Shown in pieces: positions 31,951-41,399 of a stretch of DNA of 64,000 bases (position 1 is the first letter of the stretch; every line of letters starts with the position of its first letter). Position numbers and translations under genes: made by a program. The stretch covers positions 62,001 through 126,000 of the forward strand of contig NZ_SACM01000004.1 of assembly GCF_004004565.1 (NCBI RefSeq). The letters are read 5' to 3'. Under the pieces are notes generated by a model. The model saw only the letters and a program-made list of their open reading frames with translations. It was not told the DNA's origin and did no database searches. Source of the DNA: Inhella crocodyli. GTDB lineage: Bacteria > Pseudomonadota > Gammaproteobacteria > Burkholderiales > Burkholderiaceae_C.

Positions 31951-34458
31951 ATGAGCGACGCCGCCGCCCCCAGCGCCTTTTCCGCCGGCCAACGCCTGGG
32001 CGCTTGGTCCCTGCTGCGCCCCCTGGGCCGCGGTGGGATGGGCGAGGTGTGGCTGGCCGAACGGGCCGACGGCCTGTACCAGGGCCAGGCCGCCATCAAG
32101 CTGCTGCGCAGCGACGTGGGCGGCATCGACCTGGCCCAGCGCTTCGCCCGCGAGCGGGCCCTGCTCGGGCGGCTGAGCCACCCCGGCATCGCCAAGCTGC
32201 TCGACGCCGGCATCGACACCGAGCTCGGCGCCTACCTGGTGCTGGAGCACGTGCCGGGGCAAGACCTCAGCGCCCACGTGCGCCAGCAGCGCCTGCCGGT
32301 GGCCGAGCGCGTGCGCCTGCTCATCGAGGTGGCCCGCGCCGTGGAAGCCGCGCACGCCCAGCTGGTGGTGCACCGCGACCTCAAACCCGGCAACGTGCTG
32401 GTCACGCCCGAGGGGCACACCAAGCTGCTGGACTTCGGCATCGCCACCCTGCTCGACGACAGCGGCGCACCGGCCGCCCAGCTGACCCAGGTGGCCGGGC
32501 GGCGCATGACCCCGGCCTACGCCGCGCCCGAGCAAATCGCCGGCGAGGCCGTGGGCACCGCGGCCGACGTCTACGCGCTGGGCGTCATCGCCTTCGAGTT
32601 GCTGACCGGCCTGCTGCCCCACGGCCAAGACCTCAGCACGCGCACCCAGTTCGAGCACGCAGTGCTGCACGGCGAGCTGCCCCGCATGGCCGCGCTGCGC
32701 ACCGTGCCCGAACGCTCGCAGGGCCCGGGCCGCCCGCCGGATGCCGCGCGCGCCTTCGGCGACTTGGAGGCCGTCTGCGCCAAGGCGCTTCGCAAGCAGG
32801 CTGCCGAGCGCTACCCCAGCGTCAGCGCCTTCATCGACGACCTCCAGCGCTGGCAGCAGGCGCAGCCGGTGAGCGTGCGCCGCGAGGACTGGCAGCACCG
32901 CACCCGCCTGTGGCTGCGCCGCAACCGCGCGCTGGCCCTGGGCGGCAGCCTGGTGCTGTTGGCGCTGAGCGGTGGATTGGCCGCCAGCCTGTGGCAGCAC
33001 CAGCGGGCCCAGCAGGCGGCGCGGGAGGCCGAGCTGGTCAGCGGCTACCTGACCGAGCTGCTGGGCGCCGCCAGCCCCGACCTGCACGGCGGCCGCCAGC
33101 CCACGGTGCTGCAGCTGCTGGACCGGCAGCGCGCCACGCTGCGCGAGCGCTTGGGCGGCGAGCCGGCGGTGCGCGACCGCGTCACCGCCACCCTGGTCAA
33201 GACCTACCACGCGCTGAACCGCTTCGACATCGCCGTGGCCCTGGCGCAAGACCGCCTGGACGACGCCCGCCGCCAATGGGGGCCAAGCGACGCGCGCGCG
33301 CAAGACGCCACGGTGGAGCTGGCGCGCATCCACACCGCGCTGGGCTCGCCCGCGCCCGTGGTGGCGCTGCTCGCGCCGCTGCGCCCCGCGCTGGTGGCGC
33401 GTTTTGGCGAGCACAGCGCCGAGGTCACCTCGGTCGACTACCAACTCACCGTCGCCCTGGCCCGCTTGGGCCGCTTCGACGAGGCCGAGCGCATGCTCGA
33501 ACACGCCCGCGCCGCGCAGCCCAAGCTCTACCGGCCGACCGACTTCGAGTTCGTGTTCTTCGGCCAGTACGAGCAGGTGCTGCGCAGCTTGCAGGGCCGG
33601 TGGCTGGAGGCCGAGCGCCTGCTGCTGGACATGCTCCAGCGCAGCCGCCCCATCCCGCCCCAGTTCCAGCGCTTTGGCTTCGTGCTGGAGCGCAGCCTGG
33701 CCACCGTGCAATGGCGGCTCTTGCGCGACGACGGCCCCGCGGCCGTGGCCCGCACCGAGGCCCTGCTGGCGCGCATCCATGCCTTCACCGGCCCCGGCAG
33801 CGAGCTGGCCTTGGGGCTGCGCCAGGCGCTGGCCCAGCACCTGCAGCAACTGGGCGACTTCGACGGCGCGCTGGCGCAGTGGCGGGCGATCGAGGCCGAA
33901 ACCGCGGCCGCTGGGGTGAACCACCCCTTGGCGACCGTGCCCCGGCAGATCGGCCGGCTGGAGGCCGAGGTGCTGGCCGCCGGCGCGGCCGCCCCCCGGC
34001 ACGCGGCCGAGGCCGAGGCCTTGCTGGCGCAGTTGGACGCCACGCCCGCGCTGAGCGGCCCGCGGCGGGCCGACGCCCTGCTGGCCCTGGCCCGCGTGGC
34101 CAGTGCCCCCGGTGCGCCCCACCCCACCTTGCAGGCCCGCTTGGCCCAGGCCCTGGCCGACCCGCAGCTCGGCCAAGCCCTTCTGCCCGCCCTGCAGGCC
34201 CGCATCGCGGCCTTCGAAGCCCTGCGACAGGGCGATGCCCAAGCCCAGCAGCGGGCCGCCGAGGCCGCCATGCGCCACCTGGACGGGCTGACGGAGGCGC
34301 AAGGCATCGCCGGCTGGGCCGCGCGCCTTCACGTGGCGTGCCGGCAGCCCGCCGGCGCCCCGGTCTGGGCCCATGCGCACGCCGCACGCCCCCCCGGGCT
34401 GCCCCCCCACCCCCTGGATGGGGTGCGACCGGGTGCCCCATGCCCTTGGCGTTTTTGA
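31951..34458 (+). CDS. Membrane-anchored Ser/Thr protein kinase with TPR-like periplasmic region
   Basis: This 835-residue protein is a Hanks-type kinase. The N-terminal kinase domain (about 17-300) has the glycine loop LGRGGMGEVW, Lys50, Glu68, the catalytic HRDLKPGN (141-148), DFG (161-163) and TPAYAAPEQ. One membrane helix lies at about 320-342, and a long helical region with TPR-like pairs follows, probably periplasmic. All catalytic residues are present. The last about 45 residues (from RLHVACRQPAG) are Pro/Ala/His-rich and do not look folded. The ATG at 31951 is preferred over a TTG at 31933. It follows trpS by 22 bases; no cognate phosphatase gene is nearby. Confidence 0.9.
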   Translation: MSDAAAPSAFSAGQRLGAWSLLRPLGRGGMGEVWLAERADGLYQGQAAIKLLRSDVGGIDLAQRFARERALLGRLSHPGIAKLLDAGIDTELGAYLVLEHVPGQDLSAHVRQQRLPVAERVRLLIEVARAVEAAHAQLVVHRDLKPGNVLVTPEGHTKLLDFGIATLLDDSGAPAAQLTQVAGRRMTPAYAAPEQIAGEAVGTAADVYALGVIAFELLTGLLPHGQDLSTRTQFEHAVLHGELPRMAALRTVPERSQGPGRPPDAARAFGDLEAVCAKALRKQAAERYPSVSAFIDDLQRWQQAQPVSVRREDWQHRTRLWLRRNRALALGGSLVLLALSGGLAASLWQHQRAQQAAREAELVSGYLTELLGAASPDLHGGRQPTVLQLLDRQRATLRERLGGEPAVRDRVTATLVKTYHALNRFDIAVALAQDRLDDARRQWGPSDARAQDATVELARIHTALGSPAPVVALLAPLRPALVARFGEHSAEVTSVDYQLTVALARLGRFDEAERMLEHARAAQPKLYRPTDFEFVFFGQYEQVLRSLQGRWLEAERLLLDMLQRSRPIPPQFQRFGFVLERSLATVQWRLLRDDGPAAVARTEALLARIHAFTGPGSELALGLRQALAQHLQQLGDFDGALAQWRAIEAETAAAGVNHPLATVPRQIGRLEAEVLAAGAAAPRHAAEAEALLAQLDATPALSGPRRADALLALARVASAPGAPHPTLQARLAQALADPQLGQALLPALQARIAAFEALRQGDAQAQQRAAEAAMRHLDGLTEAQGIAGWAARLHVACRQPAGAPVWAHAHAARPPGLPPHPLDGVRPGAPCPWRF

Positions 34459-34504
34459 GGGCATTCCCTGGGGAATAAGCCCCAAAGGAGTGCACTCTCT
34501 AGAT

Positions 34505-34529
34505 CCGCCCCGGGCAAGCCCCGGGGCGG
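34505..34529. repeat. Perfect 10-base GC inverted repeat upstream of the acyl-CoA synthetase gene
   Basis: CCGCCCCGGG and CCCGGGGCGG pair perfectly around CAAGC. It lies 47 bases after the kinase stop and 58 before the acyl-CoA synthetase start. No T run follows, so it may be a leader stem or a factor-aided termination site. Confidence 0.5.
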
Positions 34530-34587
34530 TCCTCACGGGTTTGCAAGCAAACTCGCGCCCCCGAGCCGTCCACGACAAGAGCGTTCC

Positions 34588-36270
34588 ATGAGCACAGCCA
34601 TCCCGCCCGATCACCTCGCCCTGCAGTCGCTGTATTACTGGGAAACCGCGCAACCCAACCGGGTGGCGCTGACCCAGCCCATGGGAGGGGGTGCGATCAA
34701 GGACTTCACCTGGGGCCAGGTCGCCGACGAAACCCGTCGCATGGCCGCTTACCTGAAGGCCCAAGGTTGGCCCGAGGGCAGCAAGGTCGCCATCCTGTCC
34801 AAGAACTGCGCCTGGTGGTTGATGACCGACCTGGCCATCTGGATGGCCGGTTACGTGTCGGTGCCCCTGTACCCCACGCTGGCCGCCGGCACCATCACCC
34901 AGATCTTGGAGCACAGCGAGGCCAAGCTGTGCTTCATCGGCAAGCTGGACGGCTGGGAGGGCATGAAACCTGGTGTGCCGGCCGACCTGCCCTGCATTTC
35001 GTACCGCCTGAGCCCCGACGACGTGCGCGCCCGCTACCAAAGCTGGGACGAGATCGTGGCCGACACCCAGCCCCTGCGCGGCCAACCGGTGCGTGGTGCC
35101 GACGAACTGGCCACCTTGATCTACACCAGCGGCACCACCGGCGCGCCCAAGGGCGTGATGCACACCTTCGGCAACTTCGCCTGGGCGCTGATGACCGGCC
35201 TGGGCCGCGTGCCGATGTCCCAGAACGACCGCATGCTGAGCTACCTGCCGCTGGCCCACGTGGTCGAGCGCGTGCTGGTCGAGCACGGCTGGTTGCGCAC
35301 CGGCATGCACGTGTTCTTTGCCGAGTCGCTGGAGACCTTCACGGCCGACCTGAACCGCGCCAAGCCCACGATCTTCTTCAGCGTGCCGCGCCTGTGGGTG
35401 AAGTTCCAGCAGGGCATCCAGGCCAAGATGCCGCAGGCCAAGCTGGACAAGCTGCTGCGGATCCCGCTGCTGAACATCGTCATCCGCAAGAAGGTGCTCA
35501 CCGCCCTGGGGCTGGACAAGGCCCGCTTCTGCGCCGGGGGCGCTGCCCCCATGCCGGCCGAGTTGCTCAAGTGGTACCGCCGCCTGGGCCTGCCCATCAT
35601 GGAAGGCTACGGCATGACGGAAAACCTGGCGGTCAGCCACATCACCTTGCCGGGCCACGACATGACGGGCACGGTGGGCCCGGCCTACGACGGTGTGCAG
35701 GTGCGCATCGACAAGAAGACCGGCGAGGTGCAGATGAAGAGCCCTGCCGTGATGAAGGGCTACTACAAAGAGCCCGACATGACCGCCGAGGCCTTCACCC
35801 ACGACGGCTGGCTGCGCACCGGCGACAAGGGCCAGCACGACGAGCGCAAGTGCCTGAAGATCACCGGCCGCGTGAAGGACCTGTTCAAGACCAGCAAGGG
35901 CAAGTACGTGGCCCCGGCCCCGATCGAAGACAAGCTGGTGATGAACAACGCGCTGGAAGCCTGCGCGGTGGTCGGCGCCAACATGGGCCAGCCCATCGGC
36001 CTGGCCATGCTCAGCGCCCACGGCGTGGAAGAGGCCAGCAGCAACCCCGAGGGCCTGAAGACCGCATTGGCCGAGCACGTGGCGGCCATCAACGCCAAGC
36101 TGGACCCGCACGAGCAGATGGACTGCTTGGTCGTGTTCAAAGAGCCTTGGACGGTGGACAACGGCTTCGTGACGCCGACCTTCAAGGTCAAGCGCAACCG
36201 CGTGGACGAGGTCTATGGCGCGCAGTACGAGGCCTGGGCCGACAGCCGCCAGAAGGTCATCATCCAGTGA
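34588..36270 (+). CDS. AMP-dependent long-chain acyl-CoA synthetase
   Basis: This 560-residue adenylate-forming enzyme activates a carboxylic acid, probably a fatty acid, to its CoA ester with ATP. Motifs are IYTSGTTGAPKGV (phosphate loop, about 178-190), LPLAHVVER, MEGYGMTE (about 345), WLRTGDKG and ITGRVKDLFKTSKGKYVAP. These fit the FAA1/long-chain group. A Lys near the C-terminus in TPTFKVKRNRV is the likely catalytic Lys. The gene has its own leader and a good terminator. The wax ester synthase gene at 42277 in this window would use acyl-CoA of the kind made here. Confidence 0.93.
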   Translation: MSTAIPPDHLALQSLYYWETAQPNRVALTQPMGGGAIKDFTWGQVADETRRMAAYLKAQGWPEGSKVAILSKNCAWWLMTDLAIWMAGYVSVPLYPTLAAGTITQILEHSEAKLCFIGKLDGWEGMKPGVPADLPCISYRLSPDDVRARYQSWDEIVADTQPLRGQPVRGADELATLIYTSGTTGAPKGVMHTFGNFAWALMTGLGRVPMSQNDRMLSYLPLAHVVERVLVEHGWLRTGMHVFFAESLETFTADLNRAKPTIFFSVPRLWVKFQQGIQAKMPQAKLDKLLRIPLLNIVIRKKVLTALGLDKARFCAGGAAPMPAELLKWYRRLGLPIMEGYGMTENLAVSHITLPGHDMTGTVGPAYDGVQVRIDKKTGEVQMKSPAVMKGYYKEPDMTAEAFTHDGWLRTGDKGQHDERKCLKITGRVKDLFKTSKGKYVAPAPIEDKLVMNNALEACAVVGANMGQPIGLAMLSAHGVEEASSNPEGLKTALAEHVAAINAKLDPHEQMDCLVVFKEPWTVDNGFVTPTFKVKRNRVDEVYGAQYEAWADSRQKVIIQ

Positions 36271-36299
36271 CCACCGACCCGCGGGCCTGAGCCGGCACG

Positions 36300-36326
36300 A
36301 CGCGCCCTGCGGGGCGCGTTTTCTTT
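36300..36326. terminator. Terminator between the acyl-CoA synthetase and diguanylate cyclase genes
   Basis: An 8-base stem (ACGCGCCC / GGGCGCGT) with a 4-base loop is followed by TTTCTTT on the plus strand. It ends the synthetase gene and could also affect the converging leftward transcript. Confidence 0.8.
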
Positions 36327-36344
36327 GGGCCGACGGTCAGCGGG

Positions 36345-38372
36345 TCAACCGCCGGCCGGGCTGGCCAGCACCTGCACCAGGCTGAGCCGCGCGGCGCTGG
36401 CGGCGCCGTCGAAGTCCGACTCCACCTGGGCCAGCGACACCTCGTCGTTGACGTGCAAGCCGGCGATGCCGATGGCCCGGCGCCGGCCGCGGTTCTTGGC
36501 GGCGTACAGGGCCAAGTCGGCCCAGTTCAGCGCGCGCTCCCAACCGAGGGTCACGCCCAGGGGCGGGATGGGCAAGGTCACGAAGCCCATCGAGCAGGTC
36601 ACATCGAGGGTGTGCCCATCGGGCAGGGTGATGGGCGTGCCACACAGGACCGGCATCAGGCGCTCCACCCACTGCTTGGTGTAAGTGCCTTTGAGGGTGG
36701 GGGCGTAGACCAGGTACTCCTCACCGCCCCAGCGCACCACCATGTCGCCGTCGCGCACCGCCTGGCTGAGGCGGTCGGCCATGGTCTTGATGACCACGTC
36801 ACCGCCGGCGTGGCCATGGCCGTCGTTGATGCGCTTGAAGTGGTCGATGTCGATCAGGACCAGGCTGCCCTCCAGCGCCTGCGCGCCGCGTGCGGCCATG
36901 ACGGCGTGGAACTGGCGGCGGTTGGCCAGGCCCGTGAGCGCGTCGCGCTCGCTCAAGGCCTTCAGCAGGTCTTGGTTGTGCCGCAGCTTGCGAAAGGCCA
37001 CCCTGGCACGCATCCAGAACATGCCGCCCAGGCCCAAGCACAAGGCCAGCAGAACGCCGGCGGCCACCGCCACCTGGCGCAGGGTGTCTTGGTTCTCGAG
37101 GGTTTGCTGCGTGACCTCGTTGCTGCTCTTGGCCAGCGCCAGCTCCGCCTCTTTCTGTGCGCTGCCCAGGCTTTGACGCACTTCCTCCAGAGCCTGCTCC
37201 TTCGCCTGGGCCTGGTGCGCCTGCATGAGCTTGCGCTCGGCGTGGAACAGCGCCAGGGCCTCCTTGTACTGCCCTGCGCGCGCCCAGGCGTCGCCCAGTT
37301 CGCGCAGGCCGGCGGCGCGCTCGGCCACCCGCTCCTGGGTGGGCATCTCTTGCAGCCGGGCGAGCTGGCTCCGTGCCGCGTCGAAGGCGCGCTCGTCGAT
37401 CAGGGCCAGGGCGAGGTTGTGGCGAACGGCCGGCTCGGACACGTCGTCGAAGCGCTGCAACACGGGCAGCGCTAGCTCGGCCAGCTGGCGCGCCTCCTTC
37501 GGGCGGCCCTGGTGCACGTGAAAGTCGGCCAGGTTGCCCCGCAACACGGCCGCCAGGCGCAACTGCTTGTCGGCCAGCGCCAACTCCAGGGCCTCCTCCA
37601 GCAACTCGCCCTGGCGGGGCCGTTGGTCGCGCTGGGCCGCCATGCCGGCTTGGTAGTTCAGCAGCAAGACCCGTCGGCGCGTGCTCAAGCCTGGCAAGGC
37701 CAAGGCCTCGGTGAGCGTCGCGTCCACCTTCGCCGCTTCGTCGTGCACCTGGTGGAAATCGGCCCGCTCTAGGTAGAGCTGGGCTTGCAGGTCGACGGCC
37801 CGTCGCTGCCGGGCCCAGGCCATGGCCCGCTCGATGCGCTCCAGTCCGGCCGCCCCACCGCCTTGGGCCAGGCCCTGACGCGTGGCCAGGGCCACGAGGT
37901 CGACCCACAACGGCAAGGGACAGGCCTCGCGCTGCGCGGCGGCCTCCGGGATCGGCGTGGGGCACAGGGGCGAAACGACGGCCATGGCCTGGTCCACCCA
38001 GGCGGCGGCCCGCTCGGACTGCCCTTCGCGGCGGGCCAAGAGGGCCCGCACATGAAGAGCCAGCGCGTCGGCCGGGGGCTGAGCACTGGGGTACAGGGTG
38101 CGCACCGCGGCAAGGTTGCCGCGCGAGAGCTGGATGCGGGCCTCGGTGTAGCGCAACCAAGGGCGGGACTCGGGACTCACGGGCTCGCTGCGCAAGCGCC
38201 GCAGGGCCTCGTCGGGCTGCTCGAGCCCCAGCTCGACCAATTGGCGCAGGTGCGCGATCACCTCGGCCGGCAAGGGCGGCGGTGCCGCGGCCTCTTGCGC
38301 CCCGACGCCCCAAGCCCCCAAGAGGGCCCAGCCCGTGACCACCCACCGTGCCCAGCCTGCCCACCGGCTCAT
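36345..38372 (-). CDS. TPR-transmembrane-GGDEF diguanylate cyclase A
   Basis: This 675-residue protein has a signal peptide (ending GVGAQ) and a large periplasmic region of TPR-like helices (about 30-480). A membrane helix follows (about 490-515, VAVAAGVLLALCLGLGGMFW), then a cytosolic GGDEF domain. The active-site loop is GGEEY, a variant with Tyr in the last position. The inhibitory RxxD site is present (RDGD, five residues before the loop), and DIDHFKRINDGHGHAGGD fits an active cyclase that makes c-di-GMP. Its ATG overlaps the stop of cyclase B by 4 bases (ATGA), so both are coupled. A periplasmic signal sensed by the TPR part is inferred. Confidence 0.9.
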   Translation of the reverse strand: MSRWAGWARWVVTGWALLGAWGVGAQEAAAPPPLPAEVIAHLRQLVELGLEQPDEALRRLRSEPVSPESRPWLRYTEARIQLSRGNLAAVRTLYPSAQPPADALALHVRALLARREGQSERAAAWVDQAMAVVSPLCPTPIPEAAAQREACPLPLWVDLVALATRQGLAQGGGAAGLERIERAMAWARQRRAVDLQAQLYLERADFHQVHDEAAKVDATLTEALALPGLSTRRRVLLLNYQAGMAAQRDQRPRQGELLEEALELALADKQLRLAAVLRGNLADFHVHQGRPKEARQLAELALPVLQRFDDVSEPAVRHNLALALIDERAFDAARSQLARLQEMPTQERVAERAAGLRELGDAWARAGQYKEALALFHAERKLMQAHQAQAKEQALEEVRQSLGSAQKEAELALAKSSNEVTQQTLENQDTLRQVAVAAGVLLALCLGLGGMFWMRARVAFRKLRHNQDLLKALSERDALTGLANRRQFHAVMAARGAQALEGSLVLIDIDHFKRINDGHGHAGGDVVIKTMADRLSQAVRDGDMVVRWGGEEYLVYAPTLKGTYTKQWVERLMPVLCGTPITLPDGHTLDVTCSMGFVTLPIPPLGVTLGWERALNWADLALYAAKNRGRRRAIGIAGLHVNDEVSLAQVESDFDGAASAARLSLVQVLASPAGG

Positions 38373-40468
38373 GCGGTCCCCCCAGCCACCAGCGCTGGCC
38401 CCCGCCACTGCCCCAACTCGATCGCCCCCCGCTGCACCGCGGCCTCGGCCTCGGCCAGCAGGGCGAGCAGGTCGTCGGCGCGCGCGTTCGGGGCCGACTC
38501 CAAGCTCCAAGCCTGGTTGCGGCCGTGGGACTTGGCGCGGTACATGAGCTGGTCGACCAGCTCCAGGGCCGCCTCCCAGGACACCACGCCCTCCACCTCG
38601 GGCAAGGGGAAGCGGGCGAAGCCCATGGACACGCTGACGGGCACCGCGCTGCCATCGGCGAGCGTCACCGGCGTGCTGGCGATGCTGGCCAGCACGCGCT
38701 GCGCCAGGGCCCGGGCCGCCGCGCCGTCTTGCGCGTCGGTCAGCACCAAGAACTCCTCACCGCCCCAGCGCAAAACGGCGTCGCCGTCGCGCACCGCTTG
38801 GCGCAGGCGCTCGGCGAGTTCGACCAAGACCTGGTCGCCGCCGGCGTGGCCGTGGGTGTCATTGATCTGCTTGAAGTGGTCGACGTCGACCAGGAACAGG
38901 CTGCCCACCGAGCCCTTGGCACGGCGCGGCTCGGCCAGCAGGCGCTGCAGCTGGTGGCGGTTGCCCAGGCCGGTGAGCGGGTCGCGCTCGCTTTGCTCGG
39001 CCAGCACCTCGTTGCTCTTGGCCAGCTCGCGGTTCGCGTCGCGCGTGCGGCGCGACAGGTTCAGCAACAGCGCCACGCCGGCCACGCCGCAGGCCAAGAG
39101 CAGGCCCCACAGCGCCAACTGCAGGCGGCGGGCCTCGGCCAAGGCGCCGTTCAACTCGTTCGCCTTGATCAGGGCCTCTCGCTCGGCATTCTTGCGGTCG
39201 TCGTCGTACTTCTGCTGCGCCTCGACCACGGCCTTGCGCCGGTCGTCGCGCTCCAAGGTGTCGGCCAAGCCGCGGTACTCGGTGTAGGCCTTCACCGCCC
39301 CGGCGAGGTCGCCCGCCCGCTCCAGGTACTCGCCCAATTCATGCAGGCCCTCGGCCACGCTGGTGACGTTGCCGTCGTCGCGCTCGATCTGGATGGCCTG
39401 CAACACCCGGCCGCGGCCCTCGTCGACCTTGCCCATGGCGATCTGCGCCACGCCCATGTTGTGCATGGCCAGGGCTTCGTTGCCGCGGTCCTTGGTTTCC
39501 AAAGCCAGCTTGTGGGCCTCGCTGGCCAGCTTGAACGCGCGGGGGTAGTCCTTGTTGCGCAGGCCCAGGTCGGCCAGGTTGCCCAGCATCAACGCGCGCG
39601 TGCGCAGGTCCTGGTCGCGGTCGGCCAGGGCCAGCACTTTTTCGTAGGCCGCCGCCGCCTCCGCGTACCGCTCCTGGTCCGTCAGGATGGTCCCTTGGGT
39701 GAGGTAGATATTGCTCAGCAGGGCTTCATTCGATGGCACCTTCGCCAGCGCCAATGCCAAGGCCTGGTCGGACCAGTGGCGCGCTTGCTCGGAGTCGCCC
39801 TTGCGGCGATGAACATTGGCCAGGCTGTTCATCGCGCCCGCGACGCGCCGCGGGCTCTCGGTCTTCTCCGCCGCGCGCAAGGCAATCAGGCGCAACTCCA
39901 TGGCGTCGTCGAGCTTGCCCACCTCCTCGGCCAAATCGGCCCGAGAGGCAAACCAGCGCAAGCGCCACACCGGGGGCAGGCGCTCCTCTTCGGCGGGGGT
40001 GAGGCCGACGGCGGCGAGGGCCGCATTGGCCTTGGCCAGGTCGCGTCGGCCCCAGTGCATACCCTCCAAGGCCAGCTGCCAAGCCAGCCGCCCCAGGGCG
40101 GCCCGTGTGGGTTCGGGATCGTGGATCCACGCCCCGAACTCCGGCTCCAAGGCCAGCAGGGCTTCCGCGTTGCGCTCGTAGTTGTGGATCGCCGCCAACT
40201 GCCACAGCACCTCCAAGCGCTGCACGTCGCGTTCCGGCAGCGTGCGGCGCAGGGCCGCCAAGGACTTCAGCGCCTCGGGGTGCGCTTTGGCGGGCATGAG
40301 GGCGATCGCCTCCAACTGCTCGTCCACGCTCGGCGCGGCCCCCGCGGGTTGACCCAGCAGGCAAGCGACAAGGACGCCCAGCCACCCCAGGCGGCGTCGG
40401 AGAGAGGGGGCAATGAGGTTCAAGGCAACGAGTATGGCGCGGGCCGGCCCCCTTGGGAGGGGGGGCAT
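38369..40468 (-). CDS. TPR-transmembrane-GGDEF diguanylate cyclase B
   Basis: About 699 residues: an N-terminal signal or anchor (LGWLGVLVACLLGQPAGA), a TPR-rich periplasmic region with several clear repeats (AMNSLANVHRRKGDSEQARHW, ALMLGNLADLGLRNKDYPRAF), and a membrane helix LALWGLLLACGVAGVALLL. A GGDEF domain with exact GGEEF and the RxxD inhibitory site RDGD closes the protein. VDVDHFKQINDTHGHAGGD is intact, so it should be an active, feedback-inhibited cyclase. The start is uncertain: the ATG at 40468 lacks a ribosome site, and a TTG shortly downstream, nearer the signal peptide, is possible. It lies 19 bases after the hydrolase gene. Confidence 0.87.
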   Translation of the reverse strand: MPPLPRGPARAILVALNLIAPSLRRRLGWLGVLVACLLGQPAGAAPSVDEQLEAIALMPAKAHPEALKSLAALRRTLPERDVQRLEVLWQLAAIHNYERNAEALLALEPEFGAWIHDPEPTRAALGRLAWQLALEGMHWGRRDLAKANAALAAVGLTPAEEERLPPVWRLRWFASRADLAEEVGKLDDAMELRLIALRAAEKTESPRRVAGAMNSLANVHRRKGDSEQARHWSDQALALALAKVPSNEALLSNIYLTQGTILTDQERYAEAAAAYEKVLALADRDQDLRTRALMLGNLADLGLRNKDYPRAFKLASEAHKLALETKDRGNEALAMHNMGVAQIAMGKVDEGRGRVLQAIQIERDDGNVTSVAEGLHELGEYLERAGDLAGAVKAYTEYRGLADTLERDDRRKAVVEAQQKYDDDRKNAEREALIKANELNGALAEARRLQLALWGLLLACGVAGVALLLNLSRRTRDANRELAKSNEVLAEQSERDPLTGLGNRHQLQRLLAEPRRAKGSVGSLFLVDVDHFKQINDTHGHAGGDQVLVELAERLRQAVRDGDAVLRWGGEEFLVLTDAQDGAAARALAQRVLASIASTPVTLADGSAVPVSVSMGFARFPLPEVEGVVSWEAALELVDQLMYRAKSHGRNQAWSLESAPNARADDLLALLAEAEAAVQRGAIELGQWRGPALVAGGTA

Positions 40469-40487
40469 CCCGGTGCCGGGGCAAAGT

Positions 40488-41399
40488 TCACGCGGCATGG
40501 GGCCAGGGGCCCTGTGACAAGCGAGCCACGCCATGGGACAGCCGGCTGAACAGGGCCTCGGGCAGGTCGTGCCCCCAACCCTCGACGACCTCGAAGCGCG
40601 CTTGCGGCAGCAGGCGCGCCAGGTGCTGGCCGTGGGGCAGGGGCAGCATGGGGTCGGCGCTGCCGTGGACGATGGACACCGGCACGGCGCAACGGGTGGC
40701 CAGGGCGCGCAGCCAGCGGCTGCGATCGCCGTCGTGGGCGATCGCCAGCAGCTGCCGCAGCGTGGCCTGGGGGCGCCAGGCGCGCGCGGCCGAGGCCTCG
40801 ACCTTGGCGCGCAGCGCGGCTTCCGGCGTGGGGTAGGCCGGGCCGCTCAAGGCGCGGTACAGCTGCGTGTAGTGCGCCAGGGCCTGCTCCCGCGTGCGAG
40901 GGCGGCGCAGCATCAGGGCACGCAGCTTGGGCGCGGGCAGTGGCAGGTGGCGCGCGCCGCTGCTCGTCATCCACAGGTGCAGGGCACGCACACGCGTGGG
41001 GTGGCGCCAGGCGAGGTGCTGGGCCACCATGCCCCCCATGGACACGCCGAGCACCTGCGCGCGCTCGTGGCCCAGTGCTGCCAGCAGGCCGGCGGCGTCG
41101 TCGGCCAACTCGGCCAGGGTGTAGGGCGCCGGCACCGGCCAGCGCAGGGCGTGGCGAAAGGCGGCGTACACCAAGGGGGGCGTGCGCAGGTGGTCCATGG
41201 GCGTGGAGCGCCCGATGTCGCGGTGGTCGTAGCGGATGACGCGAAATCCCTGCGCCGCGAAGGCGTCGACCAGGCCCTGCGGCCAGGCGATGAGCTGCAG
41301 ACCCAAGCCCATGATGAGCAACAAGGGCTCGCCATCCGCCGGGCCGTCCAGCTGGACGGCCAGCTCATGCGCGCCCACGCGCACGAGGCTTTCGCTCAC
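40488..41399 (-). CDS. Alpha/beta hydrolase (esterase-like)
   Basis: This 303-residue cytosolic hydrolase has the oxyanion and early strand segment LLLIMGLGLQLIAWP, then RVIRYDHRDIGRST, the nucleophile elbow GVSMGGMVAQ and the final His in EGWGHDLP. The acid is probably Asp in HGSADPMLP. The GTG start at 41399 is set by a 4-base overlap (GTGA) with the upstream hydrolase gene, so the two are coupled. It could hydrolyse lipid esters or lactones. In this context, beside a wax ester synthase, a role in acyl-lipid turnover is a fair inference. Confidence 0.88.
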   Translation of the reverse strand: MSESLVRVGAHELAVQLDGPADGEPLLLIMGLGLQLIAWPQGLVDAFAAQGFRVIRYDHRDIGRSTPMDHLRTPPLVYAAFRHALRWPVPAPYTLAELADDAAGLLAALGHERAQVLGVSMGGMVAQHLAWRHPTRVRALHLWMTSSGARHLPLPAPKLRALMLRRPRTREQALAHYTQLYRALSGPAYPTPEAALRAKVEASAARAWRPQATLRQLLAIAHDGDRSRWLRALATRCAVPVSIVHGSADPMLPLPHGQHLARLLPQARFEVVEGWGHDLPEALFSRLSHGVARLSQGPWPHAA

